Part shown: positions 34,097-42,701 of the stretch, one piece after another
Layout: every line of letters begins with the position of its first letter
Numbering within the stretch: the first letter of the stretch is position 1
Assembly (NCBI RefSeq): GCF_000407485.1
Contig: NZ_ASWD01000001.1
Coordinates: 248,001 to 312,000, forward strand
DNA from: Enterococcus pallens ATCC BAA-351
GTDB taxonomy: Bacteria; Bacillota; Bacilli; Lactobacillales; Enterococcaceae
DNA: 64,000 nt
Reading direction: 5' to 3'
Made by a program: the position numbers and the translations under genes
The notes under the pieces: model-generated
What the model was told of the DNA's origin: nothing
The model's database searches: none
The model's input: the letters and a program-made list of their open reading frames with translations, nothing else

Positions 34097-35032
34097 ATGA
34101 TACACTTAATTTGTCCTAATCCTGCAATCGATCGTACACTGTTAATTGATGACTTTACAGAAGGAAAACCTAATCGCCCCTACGAAGTGAAGGAGTTTGC
34201 TGGCGGGAAAAGTTTCAACGTAGCTTATGCAATGGGATTTGAAGCACCACAGGCTGATTTCTGTGTTCATACCATCGTTGGTGGCCGAAATGGGGATTTA
34301 CTAAAAGAATTGGCAAATGCAAACAAAATCTCCCTTCAACTGACAGAAATTGACAAAAACACTCGGGTATGCAACATTGTAATGGATACGAAAAACAACA
34401 GGACCTATCCTATTTATGAAAACAGCTTTGATTTAAACCAGAAGTTACTATCTGTTTTTACCAATAGAATAAAACAAGCAATTGTCCCTGGGGATTATGT
34501 CGTCTTCAGCGGCTCGTTAATGAAAGGGATGCCCAGTGACTACATCGCGAACTTCATTAAAGAATTTCAAGAAAAAGAAGTAAAAGTTTTCGTGGACACT
34601 AGTGGTGAAGCCTTGGTTCAGGCTTATAAAGCACAGCCTTATGCCATAAAAATTAATGATGAAGAAATTTTGGATCTGTTTCCTAACCTAAAACTAGATA
34701 CAGTAGATTCTTACGCTGAGTTATTGAAATCAGATGCTGCAGCAGAGACCTCTATCTTTATCATCACTTTAGGTGCTAAAGGGATTATTGCTAAAATTAA
34801 TGATCAAATCATTCATGTACAGGCGCAAAAAGTCGCTGCAAAAAATCCAATTGCCTGCGGCGATTTCTTTCTAGGTGGGTTAGTCAAAAATATACGTTTG
34901 CAAAATGATGCCGTAACTACGCTAAAGATAGCCATCAGCTATTCAACGGCCAATGTACTAAGCTGGTATCCAGAATTAAAGCAAACAGATATCGATGCAA
35001 TTTACGATTCGCTGAAAGTAACTACTTATTAA
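34097..35032 (+). CDS. lacC: PfkB-family kinase, tagatose-6-phosphate kinase-like
   Basis: This 311-residue PfkB kinase probably converts tagatose-6-phosphate to the 1,6-bisphosphate used by LacD. It begins IHLICPNPAIDRTL and has the first PfkB signature as AGGKSFNVAYA (usually GGKGxNVA). DTSGEAL is near 165, and the catalytic Asp lies in NPIACGDFFLGG near 253 where GAGD is usual. The ATG at 34097 lies nine bases after GGAG. It is divergent from the gat operon and shares its operators. The changed signature residues leave room for another phosphosugar substrate. Confidence 0.78.
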   Translation: MIHLICPNPAIDRTLLIDDFTEGKPNRPYEVKEFAGGKSFNVAYAMGFEAPQADFCVHTIVGGRNGDLLKELANANKISLQLTEIDKNTRVCNIVMDTKNNRTYPIYENSFDLNQKLLSVFTNRIKQAIVPGDYVVFSGSLMKGMPSDYIANFIKEFQEKEVKVFVDTSGEALVQAYKAQPYAIKINDEEILDLFPNLKLDTVDSYAELLKSDAAAETSIFIITLGAKGIIAKINDQIIHVQAQKVAAKNPIACGDFFLGGLVKNIRLQNDAVTTLKIAISYSTANVLSWYPELKQTDIDAIYDSLKVTTY

Positions 35033-35046
35033 TCGAAGCCTCACAA

Positions 35047-35088
35047 AAAGAAGCAACTAGTCGATTTAGTTTGACTAGTTGCTTCTTT
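35047..35088. terminator. Bidirectional terminator between lacC and the first deoR gene
   Basis: AAAGAAGCAACTAGTC (35047-35062) pairs perfectly with GACTAGTTGCTTCTTT (35073-35088), with T-rich sequence on plus and A-rich flanks for minus. It overlaps the stop codon of the convergent regulator gene. Confidence 0.88.
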
Positions 35089-35851
35089 ATTCGGCGAAAT
35101 TTAGTTCAATCCCATGTTCATTTAAGGCATCATAATCCTTGCTATCGGTTCCTAAAGAATCCGTAATAACAATATCAATTTCTTCTAGTGAGGCCGTGCG
35201 GTTAAACGCCATAGTTCCAAATTTGCTTTGATCAGCCAAAATAATCACATTCTGACTTTGCTGAACCATCTGTTTAGAGACCTGGACTTCTCCCATATGA
35301 TGACTGGTAACTCCCGCCTTGCTTTCAATCCCGCTGCAGCCAAAAAAACCAATATTTACAAAAATCTCACACATATTATTTAGCGCAAATTGACCAAATA
35401 GAGAGGACTCGTTGCTCCGCAGTAAACCTCCAGGAATAATAATATCAATCTCGTCATTTTTCAACAGCGTATTAATGATCGGAATGGTATTCGTCACTAC
35501 CGTAATATTCTTCATTTTGCAAATTTCTTTTGCTAAAGCCAAAGTAGTCGTGCCATAGTCCAAATAAATGCTGTCACCCTCTTCAATGTAGCTGGCGGCT
35601 AGTTTGGCAATTTTCTCTTTGGCATGCCAACGTTCGATTTTTCGTTTTTCATAATCAGTTTCTCCCGTTTGATTATCTAGAATTGCACCACCATGAACCT
35701 TTTTGATCATTCCTTCTTTTTCCAGGGTGTTCAGATCACGGCGAATCGTTTCTCTAGTTACTTTTAAATTTTGACTTAGTTCATTGATTCTTACAGAGTG
35801 CTTAGTATCCAAAGAATCAAGAATATACTCTTTACGTTCAGTCGAATTCAT
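35087..35851 (-). CDS. DeoR-family repressor (GatR/LacR-like), copy 1
   Basis: The 254-residue protein has a DeoR HTH (about 5-57: VRINELSQNLKVTRETIRRDL, then KKVHGGAI). A sugar-phosphate effector domain follows, with YLDYGTTTLALAKE near 97, VVTNTIPI and IGFFGCSGIE near 168. Such repressors release DNA on binding a phosphorylated ketose such as tagatose-6-phosphate. It is convergent with lacC and stands beside the orphan gatB copy. It is clearly paralogous to the regulator at 36489-37259. Confidence 0.88.
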   Translation of the reverse strand: MNSTERKEYILDSLDTKHSVRINELSQNLKVTRETIRRDLNTLEKEGMIKKVHGGAILDNQTGETDYEKRKIERWHAKEKIAKLAASYIEEGDSIYLDYGTTTLALAKEICKMKNITVVTNTIPIINTLLKNDEIDIIIPGGLLRSNESSLFGQFALNNMCEIFVNIGFFGCSGIESKAGVTSHHMGEVQVSKQMVQQSQNVIILADQSKFGTMAFNRTASLEEIDIVITDSLGTDSKDYDALNEHGIELNFAE

Positions 35852-36012
35852 TATTTTACTCCTTACTATGATAAAAAGAGGCAGTGATGCTGTCCATTGT
35901 TAGTTATAGATTGAAGAAGCAGATTCTGTTAATCTTTTCACTAAGATAAGTGATTAAAACCGGCACTGATAAATCTGCTGTAGTTCAGCGGTTTAGCAGT
36001 ACCGTCCCACGC

Positions 36013-36291
36013 TTAATCTTTTAAAACATCAAGAATCTTTTCTTCAGTGGCTGCGATATTTACACCCGAGATGAAGGCTACACCATGTACAACAGGAACA
36101 CCATAGTCTTTCTTCACTTTTGCAGTTGTCACAATCAGATCAACGTTGTCCTTTTTTGATGCTAATTCGTTTACGCGACATTGCGAAACCTCTACCGGAA
36201 TTCCTTCTCTTTTAGCTAACTCTCTAATTTTGTTAGCAGCAACAGTCGACGTTGCTACCGCTCCGCCACATGCCACAATAATCTTTTTCAT
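36013..36291 (-). CDS. Orphan PTS galactitol-type EIIB, duplicate of gatB
   Basis: These 92 residues are nearly identical to GatB at 33080-33358 and keep the active Cys8 (IIVACGGAVATSTVAANKI). There is no EIIA or EIIC gene beside it; it stands between two DeoR genes. The start at 36291 follows AGAGGGG; an ATG one codon earlier is also possible. Its promoter (cre plus -10) copies that of gatA. Conserved protein with many silent DNA differences suggests an older duplication kept by selection, or gene conversion. It may serve as a spare or regulatory phosphocarrier. Confidence 0.88.
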   Translation of the reverse strand: MKKIIVACGGAVATSTVAANKIRELAKREGIPVEVSQCRVNELASKKDNVDLIVTTAKVKKDYGVPVVHGVAFISGVNIAATEEKILDVLKD

Positions 36292-36333
36292 CATTTTGCC
36301 CCTCTTTCTTGCTAATAAAGCTGTCCTATATTT

Positions 36334-36352
36334 TGTAATCGTTACCATTATA
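36334..36352 (-). promoter_or_regulatory. cre site and -10 of the orphan gatB promoter
   Basis: TGTAATCGTTACCA (36334-36347) is identical to the cre site upstream of gatA and abuts a minus-strand TATAAT (36352-36347). Identity continues into TAATAGCACA, showing that the control region was duplicated with the gene. Confidence 0.72.
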
Positions 36353-36382
36353 ATAGCACATAAATTTGCTTTCGCAACAAAG

Positions 36383-36412
36383 TATTTTGCTTTTTAAGCA
36401 TAAAGCAAAATA
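36383..36412. promoter_or_regulatory. Perfect 11-bp inverted repeat, likely DeoR operator
   Basis: TATTTTGCTTT (36383-36393) and AAAGCAAAATA (36402-36412) form a perfect dyad around eight bases. It lies upstream of the orphan gatB promoter, and related TTTTGC words occur in the gatA-lacC control region, so it is a good candidate operator for the flanking DeoR repressors. Confidence 0.65.
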
Positions 36413-36488
36413 AGTTGGAGGTGAACTCTATTTTTTATAGAGAAAAGGCCAAATAAAAACTGATGCTATTCGCATCAGTTAGATAAAT

Positions 36489-37259
36489 CTATTCTTCTTC
36501 TGAGCCATCAATCAGCTCCACTCCCTGTTGGGTTAACTGCTGCTGCTCTTCCTTGTTTCTCGGGCGGTCGGTAATAACAATATCAACCTGATCAAATGTA
36601 GCAGTCCTATTAAAGGCCACCGTGCCAAATTTACTGTGATCAGCTAGAATAACGGTCGTTTGGCTGTGCTGAATCATTTCCTTAGAGACTAAATTTTCTC
36701 CAGTATGATGGGAGGTAATACCGCGTTCCATATCAATCCCGCTGCAACCAAAAAAGCCAATCGAAACATATATTTCCTTAATATTATTAGAAGCAAAAGG
36801 CCCATACAAAGAGGATTCATTGTTTCGCACAATTCCCCCAGGCATAATCAAATTAATGGTTTTATTCTTTAGCAATAAATTAACGATGGGAATCGTGTTC
36901 GTCACAACCGTTAGATTTTTCATTTTGACGATTTCTTTGGCTAAAGCCAAGGTTGTCGTCCCGTAATCCAAATAAACGGTGTCCCCTTCTTCAATATAAG
37001 AGGCAGCCTTTTTGGCAATGATCGCTTTTTCGTCATGAAATTCATTTTTTCGTTTTTCATAATCCGTTTCCTGGTTGGTTATTTCCAAGACAGCACCACC
37101 ATGAACCTTCTTAATAATCCCTTTCTTTTCAAGGAAGTAAAGATCCTTACGAATAGTTTCACGAGTGACTTTTAACTGTCGGCTAAGCTCTAAGATTTTA
37201 ACCGTATGATTTTCCTCTAATTCCTTAATAATAAAATCTCTGCGGGCTGCTGAATTCAT
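36489..37259 (-). CDS. DeoR-family repressor (GatR/LacR-like), copy 2
   Basis: This 256-residue paralogue of the regulator at 35087-35851 has the same HTH (VKILELSRQLKVTRETIRKDL, KKVHGGAV) and effector segments (YLDYGTTTLALAKE, IGFFGCSGID, ILADHSKFGT). The ATG at 37259 lies six bases after AAGGAG; the ATG two codons earlier touches that site. With two related repressors in one locus, one may respond to tagatose-6-phosphate and the other to a different ligand, or they may form heteromers. Confidence 0.88.
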   Translation of the reverse strand: MNSAARRDFIIKELEENHTVKILELSRQLKVTRETIRKDLYFLEKKGIIKKVHGGAVLEITNQETDYEKRKNEFHDEKAIIAKKAASYIEEGDTVYLDYGTTTLALAKEIVKMKNLTVVTNTIPIVNLLLKNKTINLIMPGGIVRNNESSLYGPFASNNIKEIYVSIGFFGCSGIDMERGITSHHTGENLVSKEMIQHSQTTVILADHSKFGTVAFNRTATFDQVDIVITDRPRNKEEQQQLTQQGVELIDGSEEE

Positions 37260-37569
37260 AGGCATCTCCTTTGCAAATCAGATTTTCTTTTCTTCATCAT
37301 AACACAAAGAATTTGGCATTTTAAGTTTTGAAGGATGGTTTAGCAAAATAAGTGAATATCACTAACCTTGGCAAACATAAAATTATGATCCATTTCTTTG
37401 TCAAAAAGGATTTCATTAGACTTACTGCTGATTGTTCATCAAAAGCATTCACTTTTGCCAACTGTAATGTACGGATTTTCAACTGGCAAAAATTTTGCAA
37501 ACTGCTCCATTTGTATGGGAATTTAAGAAGCCGCCAATCAGCCTTCACAAGATGATCGACGGTTTCTTT
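37260..37569. other. Intergenic region upstream of the second deoR gene
   Basis: These 310 bases hold the deoR promoter and an AGCAAAATAAGT word (about 37343) shared with the operator zone near 36404, suggesting autoregulation. No clear terminator was seen for the surface-protein gene, and no gene is supported. Confidence 0.45.
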
Positions 37570-40500
37570 CTAATCAGATAATTTTGATTGTTTAATTAGC
37601 ATACTCCCTGCAAAAATCAGCAAGCCAATCCCTATAAAAACACATAGGTTATCACTAAAATCATTTGTCTTAGGCAACAGTGAACGTTTGGTTGCAGTAG
37701 CTGGCAAGTCTTTTCTACTCATTTTACTACCAGGTGGTATATGAGTATTCTGTTTTCCACCAACGACAATATTCTTATCCGTTTCCGATGATTTTGTCGA
37801 CAATGATGAATTCTTTGTGTTAGTTTCCCTGTTCGAGTCGGAGGTCGTATCACTATCATCTTTATTTGAATCAGTGTTAGACGGTTTGGTTGTTGATGGC
37901 GCATCTCCACTTGATCCCGTTTCGCTATCAGTTACTATCGGCTCTGTTGTATCTGTATCACTATCCGTTGTTATTGGTTCTGTTATATCTGTATCGCTAT
38001 CAGTTGTTGTTGGTTCTGTTGTGTCTGTGTCGCTGTCAGTTGTTGTTGGTTCTGTTGTATCTGTATCACTATCAGTTGTTATTGGTTCTGTTGTGTCATC
38101 GGTTGATTCACTTGACGAGGTACTTGGCTCTGTTTCAGAATATACACCTAAGTGTAAATTATTTTGTTCATAACGTACTTCAGTCATGTCCTCTAGTTCA
38201 GGAAACTCTTGGCTTAAAATCGTATTCCAGCCATCTAACCCTGCTAATTGATTATCAATATCTACCTTTGAACTTGTAGCTGCATCACCTGTATTAAAAG
38301 TTGTAACCAATTTACCTTTTAAATTCGGTGCATCAGAATCAAATAAGACAATATATTTTCCAGCTGGTAAATACTCAAATTCATATTTACCATTTGCATC
38401 AGTTTTTATATTTTTCAGTGATTCATCTCTTAAATTTTCTGTCACTAAAATATAATTTGTACCTTCTTTGCGATACAATTTTACTGGAACGTTGTTTAGT
38501 TTTGGTTCGGTGTTTTGGATTTGACCATCCTTATTCTCATCTAACCAAACCTTGCCGCTAATTTTTCGTCCCTTAACTAAATGCTCAACAATATTTGATG
38601 AAATAGGGACTTTGTAATCAGAAAGTGAATTGCCAAAGGCTTGATGGCGATACGTATTGCCATAACTATTTTGCTTATTTTTTAGTGATAGATGAATCGC
38701 GGTTGATTCATTTGGCTGAAGCTTTTGCTGAAATTCATATAAGACCGTTTGGACATTGGATAAATCTTGACCGCTTCCAGTATATAAATACCAGCCGTTC
38801 TGAGTTATATCAATGAGATTTGGATTTTTTTCAGTAATCAAACCATCATTAAGGTAAATAGCGATAGATTTACCTGGATCAATATCAGTCTTAATTTCAG
38901 TGAGTTCATTCTGACCTTCAAAGCTGTTCCCTGAATAGCTGCCATCCTTTGGCAATGGGACAACCCCTCGTACCTTTTCTTCTTCTCGCATAGTTGAATA
39001 AGGTACAATACTCAAAGTATATGTTTGATTTACTTCTTCTATCGAAGGAGTAATGGTCTGATAAATGCCCAACCGACCGATATTCATGACATTGATAGTC
39101 GAAGTAGAAGTTCGTAAGTCTTCTTGACTCGTGTCCTTTTCAGTACTAATGACTGATTTAACAGTTAACTCAGCTACATTATTCGAATAGTTAATATTAA
39201 TGTCATCAAAATTCGTTTCAAATTCAATGTTTTTTAGCAAGGCTGTTTCTTCTGGAGTCGAGACCGCCTTTATGGTCCAAACTAAAGTTTGAGAATTATC
39301 AGGGTTTGTTGTCACCGTAGGTTCTAAGCCTGCCTGATCATATTTTCCAGAGCCGTATTGATAAGATAATCCCGGCGGCAACGTTACAGTCCAGAAAATC
39401 TCATCTTCTTCATTGTAATTCTCACTGGCAATCAGCCCGTTGTCGTGAATCGTCCATTTGGCATTTTCGGTACTATGATAGGTACTCTTTTCTGCCTCAA
39501 TCGCATTACTAACCTTAACTGGTACAATTCCTAATGTGTCAAATTTAGTGTGGCCTTGCGCTGGTTCTTGTAAAGAAACCAGCTTATTGTTTTCATCATA
39601 TTTGGTTTCCTTATGGATAGCATAGCCATTTGAAATACTGTATCTACTAGGCTCATTGTAGCTGGCTGACGGATTATCAGGATTAAACAATGGTCGATTT
39701 TCATCGCGGAAGACATCCATTTCAGCTACATAAATATTGGGAGTCCCCTCTGTCGTGCTAGATCCCAGCTTTTCAGTAGTAATAGTCAGCTGAACGCCTT
39801 TTTTATTGTTGCTGGCATTATATTTCCATGTACGAGCAATTGGTAAGCGACAGTCTATTAAAACGGCCCCCACCTTGTCGTAGGTCTGGTTGCTAGCAAT
39901 TGTAGCACCATCGTACCAATCATAATCCGTTACATTCGCTGTTTTTAAATTTTCCAGCGAGTTAGGGTTTGTCTTTTTACTAATGCCATACCAATAGCCT
40001 TTTCCGGTATGTGGATAGCCGATACTGCCAAAAACAGGAACCGACTGCAGCAAGAGCTCATTTGAGTTAAAATCTTCATTGGTCATTTGGAAGGCGTCCG
40101 TGTTCCATTTTTGTAAATATTGATAACCGCCCTCCACCGTAGTATCACCAAAGGTTCCTCCGCCAGAAAGAGCAACCTTAGCACCGCTTACTGCCTGGCC
40201 GTCACCATAAGGATCAATATCGTTGGCTATGGTGTATTTTCCGAATGGAAGTCCAGTATCTGGATTTTTAAAATTCGCTGATAGCGTGCCCTTTAGTCCA
40301 GGTACTTCATTACGAATAGAAAATTCAGTAAAGCTCTCTTTAGTCTCTCCTTCTTCATCTACAAAGGAAAGAGTGGCACTGTAATAAAGACTATTATCTA
40401 ATTGTTCAGGATTTAAATTCCCTTGATAGGTATAGTCATTTGGCAGAATTAAATCAATATTTTGGTTGGTGAAAACCTTCTCCTTAGGGCTATAAACTGT

Positions 40501-42123
40501 TCTGCCCGTATAGCCATCTGCTCTTCGAATTGGATAAGATGCACCAATCTGATAATTTTTTACATCAATGGTCACTTCATTCTTTAAATCGTATTGGTCA
40601 ATGCCATATTCGCCACTATCCCATATACTATTTAATTCGTTATAAGACGCTTTATCAGACATTTTTGAACCTGCCCAATAACTCCTTGAATCATTAAACT
40701 CTCTCAGTTTATACTCAACATTGGCTGCATTGCTCCAAGTATTAGGATTGCTGCTGATTAAATTTGATCCTGTACTAACAATGTAGTTGTGATGATCGAT
40801 AATAAAAGGTGACTGATCTGTACCATTAAAATCTAAAGTATGATCTGGCTTAGCATGATTATCCCAAACAACCCGTCCTGTCAAATTCAATTTCATCTGT
40901 AAATCATCTTTAGGAAAGGCCGCGCCTTTAATATCCGTTTTTCCCTCTAATGGTACAGCCATCAACTCTACTCCCAGTGGAATCGTTCGATGATTTTTAT
41001 TGAATGTACCCGCGGTAACTAACGTCTGAGATGCAAACTTTACAGTCCCATGTGAAATTTTAGGAGCAATACTAACTTTGCTGCTAACCGTTCGAGGAAT
41101 TACTTGCGTGAAATCTACCTTAATGTCTTCACTGGTCACATCAACACCATCAATACTTATCACTTGAACATGAAATTCTGGTTGCAATACTGTCCCGTTA
41201 TCTGCCCCTAAGACATTTACTACGACTGGAAATGTAACTGCATTACCAGTTGCACCAACAACGTATTCATCTTCAAAGGTCACAGTATTATGAGTGTAAT
41301 CATTGGTGGAATTGTCAGCAAATACGGCATTTGTTCGACCTGCAACAATTCCGTTATGCAAGGTACCAGTAACTTTGATTCGGATATTGTTTAGCGTTCC
41401 ACCGCTGGAATCATTCAAGGTCATTTTTATCGGATAAGTAATCGTGTCAAAAGAACGAACTATCTGATTATTTGGGGAGGCATCATTGCCTGGATTATTA
41501 TTTGCATCAAAGCTTTCGGTCCCATCCACGATTTCTGCCTCGTTTAGATCAGCATGAAGAGCTAGTGAGCTGCTATATGGGAGCAAGGATGTTTTCGATT
41601 CAGATTCTTGAATGGGGGCTTTCTTTTCAATTGGTTCTGAACTTTCTTTAATTGCGGTGTCTGATTGCTGTAATTGTTCTTGGGGAATAATTAACTGCTG
41701 ATTAGTAACTGAATAACTAATGGAAAGATCATTTTCGTCCTGTAAATACTCTCCACTTAATTGAATCTGAGCTGTTGTATCTTTTGTGACAGGTTTAAGT
41801 TCTAAACTTAATTGTTGATTGTGGTAAGAATAAGTGCCAATTTCCTCTTTAGTTTCTTGATCAATAACAACTGGTCGTTCAGAATTTATTTGATAATTAT
41901 TAGAAACATCAAACGTAATTTGTTGTTCCTTTTCCGATTCAGGAACCAAAAGCGATAGTTCAGTAGTCAACTGCTGAGCTTGCTGCTCAATCAGATCAAA
42001 TGCTAATAATTCTGCTGGGGTGTCTGTTGCTTCAGCTAACGAACGTGTTGTAAAAAATATAGGAGCTAGCATAGAGACCATCATAAAAAAAACAACTAAC
42101 CCATTGACTCGTTTATTCATCAT
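37570..42123 (-). CDS. Large sortase-anchored surface adhesin (LPKTN)
   Basis: The 1518-residue protein starts at ATG 42123, eight bases after GGAGGGG. It has a signal peptide (MMNKRVNGLVVFFMMVSMLAP) and a long beta-rich region (about 150-1180) with adhesin-like segments. One SdrD/Cna-B-type domain lies at about 1188-1300 (SGKVWLDENKDGQI, YEFEYLPAGKYIV). A Ser/Thr/Asp repeat stalk lies at about 1340-1400, then LPKTN near 1483, a hydrophobic helix and a basic tail. This is a covalently wall-anchored adhesin. The fifth residue of the sorting motif is Asn instead of Gly. Ligand is unknown. Confidence 0.88.
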   Translation of the reverse strand: MMNKRVNGLVVFFMMVSMLAPIFFTTRSLAEATDTPAELLAFDLIEQQAQQLTTELSLLVPESEKEQQITFDVSNNYQINSERPVVIDQETKEEIGTYSYHNQQLSLELKPVTKDTTAQIQLSGEYLQDENDLSISYSVTNQQLIIPQEQLQQSDTAIKESSEPIEKKAPIQESESKTSLLPYSSSLALHADLNEAEIVDGTESFDANNNPGNDASPNNQIVRSFDTITYPIKMTLNDSSGGTLNNIRIKVTGTLHNGIVAGRTNAVFADNSTNDYTHNTVTFEDEYVVGATGNAVTFPVVVNVLGADNGTVLQPEFHVQVISIDGVDVTSEDIKVDFTQVIPRTVSSKVSIAPKISHGTVKFASQTLVTAGTFNKNHRTIPLGVELMAVPLEGKTDIKGAAFPKDDLQMKLNLTGRVVWDNHAKPDHTLDFNGTDQSPFIIDHHNYIVSTGSNLISSNPNTWSNAANVEYKLREFNDSRSYWAGSKMSDKASYNELNSIWDSGEYGIDQYDLKNEVTIDVKNYQIGASYPIRRADGYTGRTVYSPKEKVFTNQNIDLILPNDYTYQGNLNPEQLDNSLYYSATLSFVDEEGETKESFTEFSIRNEVPGLKGTLSANFKNPDTGLPFGKYTIANDIDPYGDGQAVSGAKVALSGGGTFGDTTVEGGYQYLQKWNTDAFQMTNEDFNSNELLLQSVPVFGSIGYPHTGKGYWYGISKKTNPNSLENLKTANVTDYDWYDGATIASNQTYDKVGAVLIDCRLPIARTWKYNASNNKKGVQLTITTEKLGSSTTEGTPNIYVAEMDVFRDENRPLFNPDNPSASYNEPSRYSISNGYAIHKETKYDENNKLVSLQEPAQGHTKFDTLGIVPVKVSNAIEAEKSTYHSTENAKWTIHDNGLIASENYNEEDEIFWTVTLPPGLSYQYGSGKYDQAGLEPTVTTNPDNSQTLVWTIKAVSTPEETALLKNIEFETNFDDININYSNNVAELTVKSVISTEKDTSQEDLRTSTSTINVMNIGRLGIYQTITPSIEEVNQTYTLSIVPYSTMREEEKVRGVVPLPKDGSYSGNSFEGQNELTEIKTDIDPGKSIAIYLNDGLITEKNPNLIDITQNGWYLYTGSGQDLSNVQTVLYEFQQKLQPNESTAIHLSLKNKQNSYGNTYRHQAFGNSLSDYKVPISSNIVEHLVKGRKISGKVWLDENKDGQIQNTEPKLNNVPVKLYRKEGTNYILVTENLRDESLKNIKTDANGKYEFEYLPAGKYIVLFDSDAPNLKGKLVTTFNTGDAATSSKVDIDNQLAGLDGWNTILSQEFPELEDMTEVRYEQNNLHLGVYSETEPSTSSSESTDDTTEPITTDSDTDTTEPTTTDSDTDTTEPTTTDSDTDITEPITTDSDTDTTEPIVTDSETGSSGDAPSTTKPSNTDSNKDDSDTTSDSNRETNTKNSSLSTKSSETDKNIVVGGKQNTHIPPGSKMSRKDLPATATKRSLLPKTNDFSDNLCVFIGIGLLIFAGSMLIKQSKLSD
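37923..38100 (-). repeat. 36-bp tandem repeats encoding the TTDSDTDTTEP stalk
   Basis: About five units of 36 bases encode a 12-residue repeat of the form DTTEPTTTDSDT. Units differ mainly at third codon positions and at an I/T switch. Such stalks vary in copy number by slippage and lift the binding head away from the wall. Confidence 0.85.
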
Positions 42124-42701
42124 TAGTCGATCCCCTCCTTTTCCCAAAAATGAATATATTGTTATCAGCGAATAAATTCAATCTATTAAATGCCTTTTTT
42201 AATTATATAAGAATTATGTAATCCGTTCAATAAAAAGAAAAGTACAGAAAGTAAAGAAGGCAAAAACAAAACTTTTATAAAATTTATATATAAATAAGGC
42301 GTGATGACTTTGTATATTCATAATTAGGTTTTGCTTCCTCTATTGATAAATAGTGTGTGAAATCTATCACTCCACCATCGGATTTTAACCTTATTTTCAA
42401 CAAAAAAAATATTTCAAAAAAATTTCGTGTTGTTTTCACCCTCTTTGTACTATTTTGGAAATTAGCGTCATTTACTCCTTTAGTTAGGAAAAATTTAACC
42501 TTTTGGCAGCTAAAGACTGTAAAGAACGTAACGATGAGTACACTTTTTCGATGGATGATAAAGCTTTAGTAATCCGCTTGTCTTGCGGTTTTATCTTCAA
42601 ATTAGAGAACGTATCTGCTTGGGCAGCTTCTATACAGCAAAAAAAGACAAATCAGTTTGACTTGTCTTTTTTTTGTTATACATATAGTGAACAGTATATA
42701 A
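42124..42701. other. Intergenic region between adhesin and transaldolase genes
   Basis: These 578 very AT-rich bases contain the adhesin promoter (TTATATAAG-like sequence near 42200) and the terminator at 42639-42674. An open frame from 42503 crosses that terminator and has no ribosome site, so it is not called. Confidence 0.5.
42639..42674. terminator. Bidirectional terminator after the transaldolase gene
   Basis: AAAAAAAGACAA (42639-42650) pairs with TTGTCTTTTTTTT (42662-42674), with A and T tracts suited to either direction. The minus-strand transaldolase gene ends 28 bases away. Confidence 0.85.

Noticed and set aside
37923-38100. Regular 36-bp units as a CRISPR array
   Set aside because: Units are contiguous with no unique spacers and encode a Ser/Thr/Asp repeat inside a long gene.
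37817-38279. Plus-strand frames rich in Val/Ser/Leu over the adhesin repeats
   Set aside because: They are the complement of the 36-bp tandem repeats, which stay open in several frames because of simple composition.
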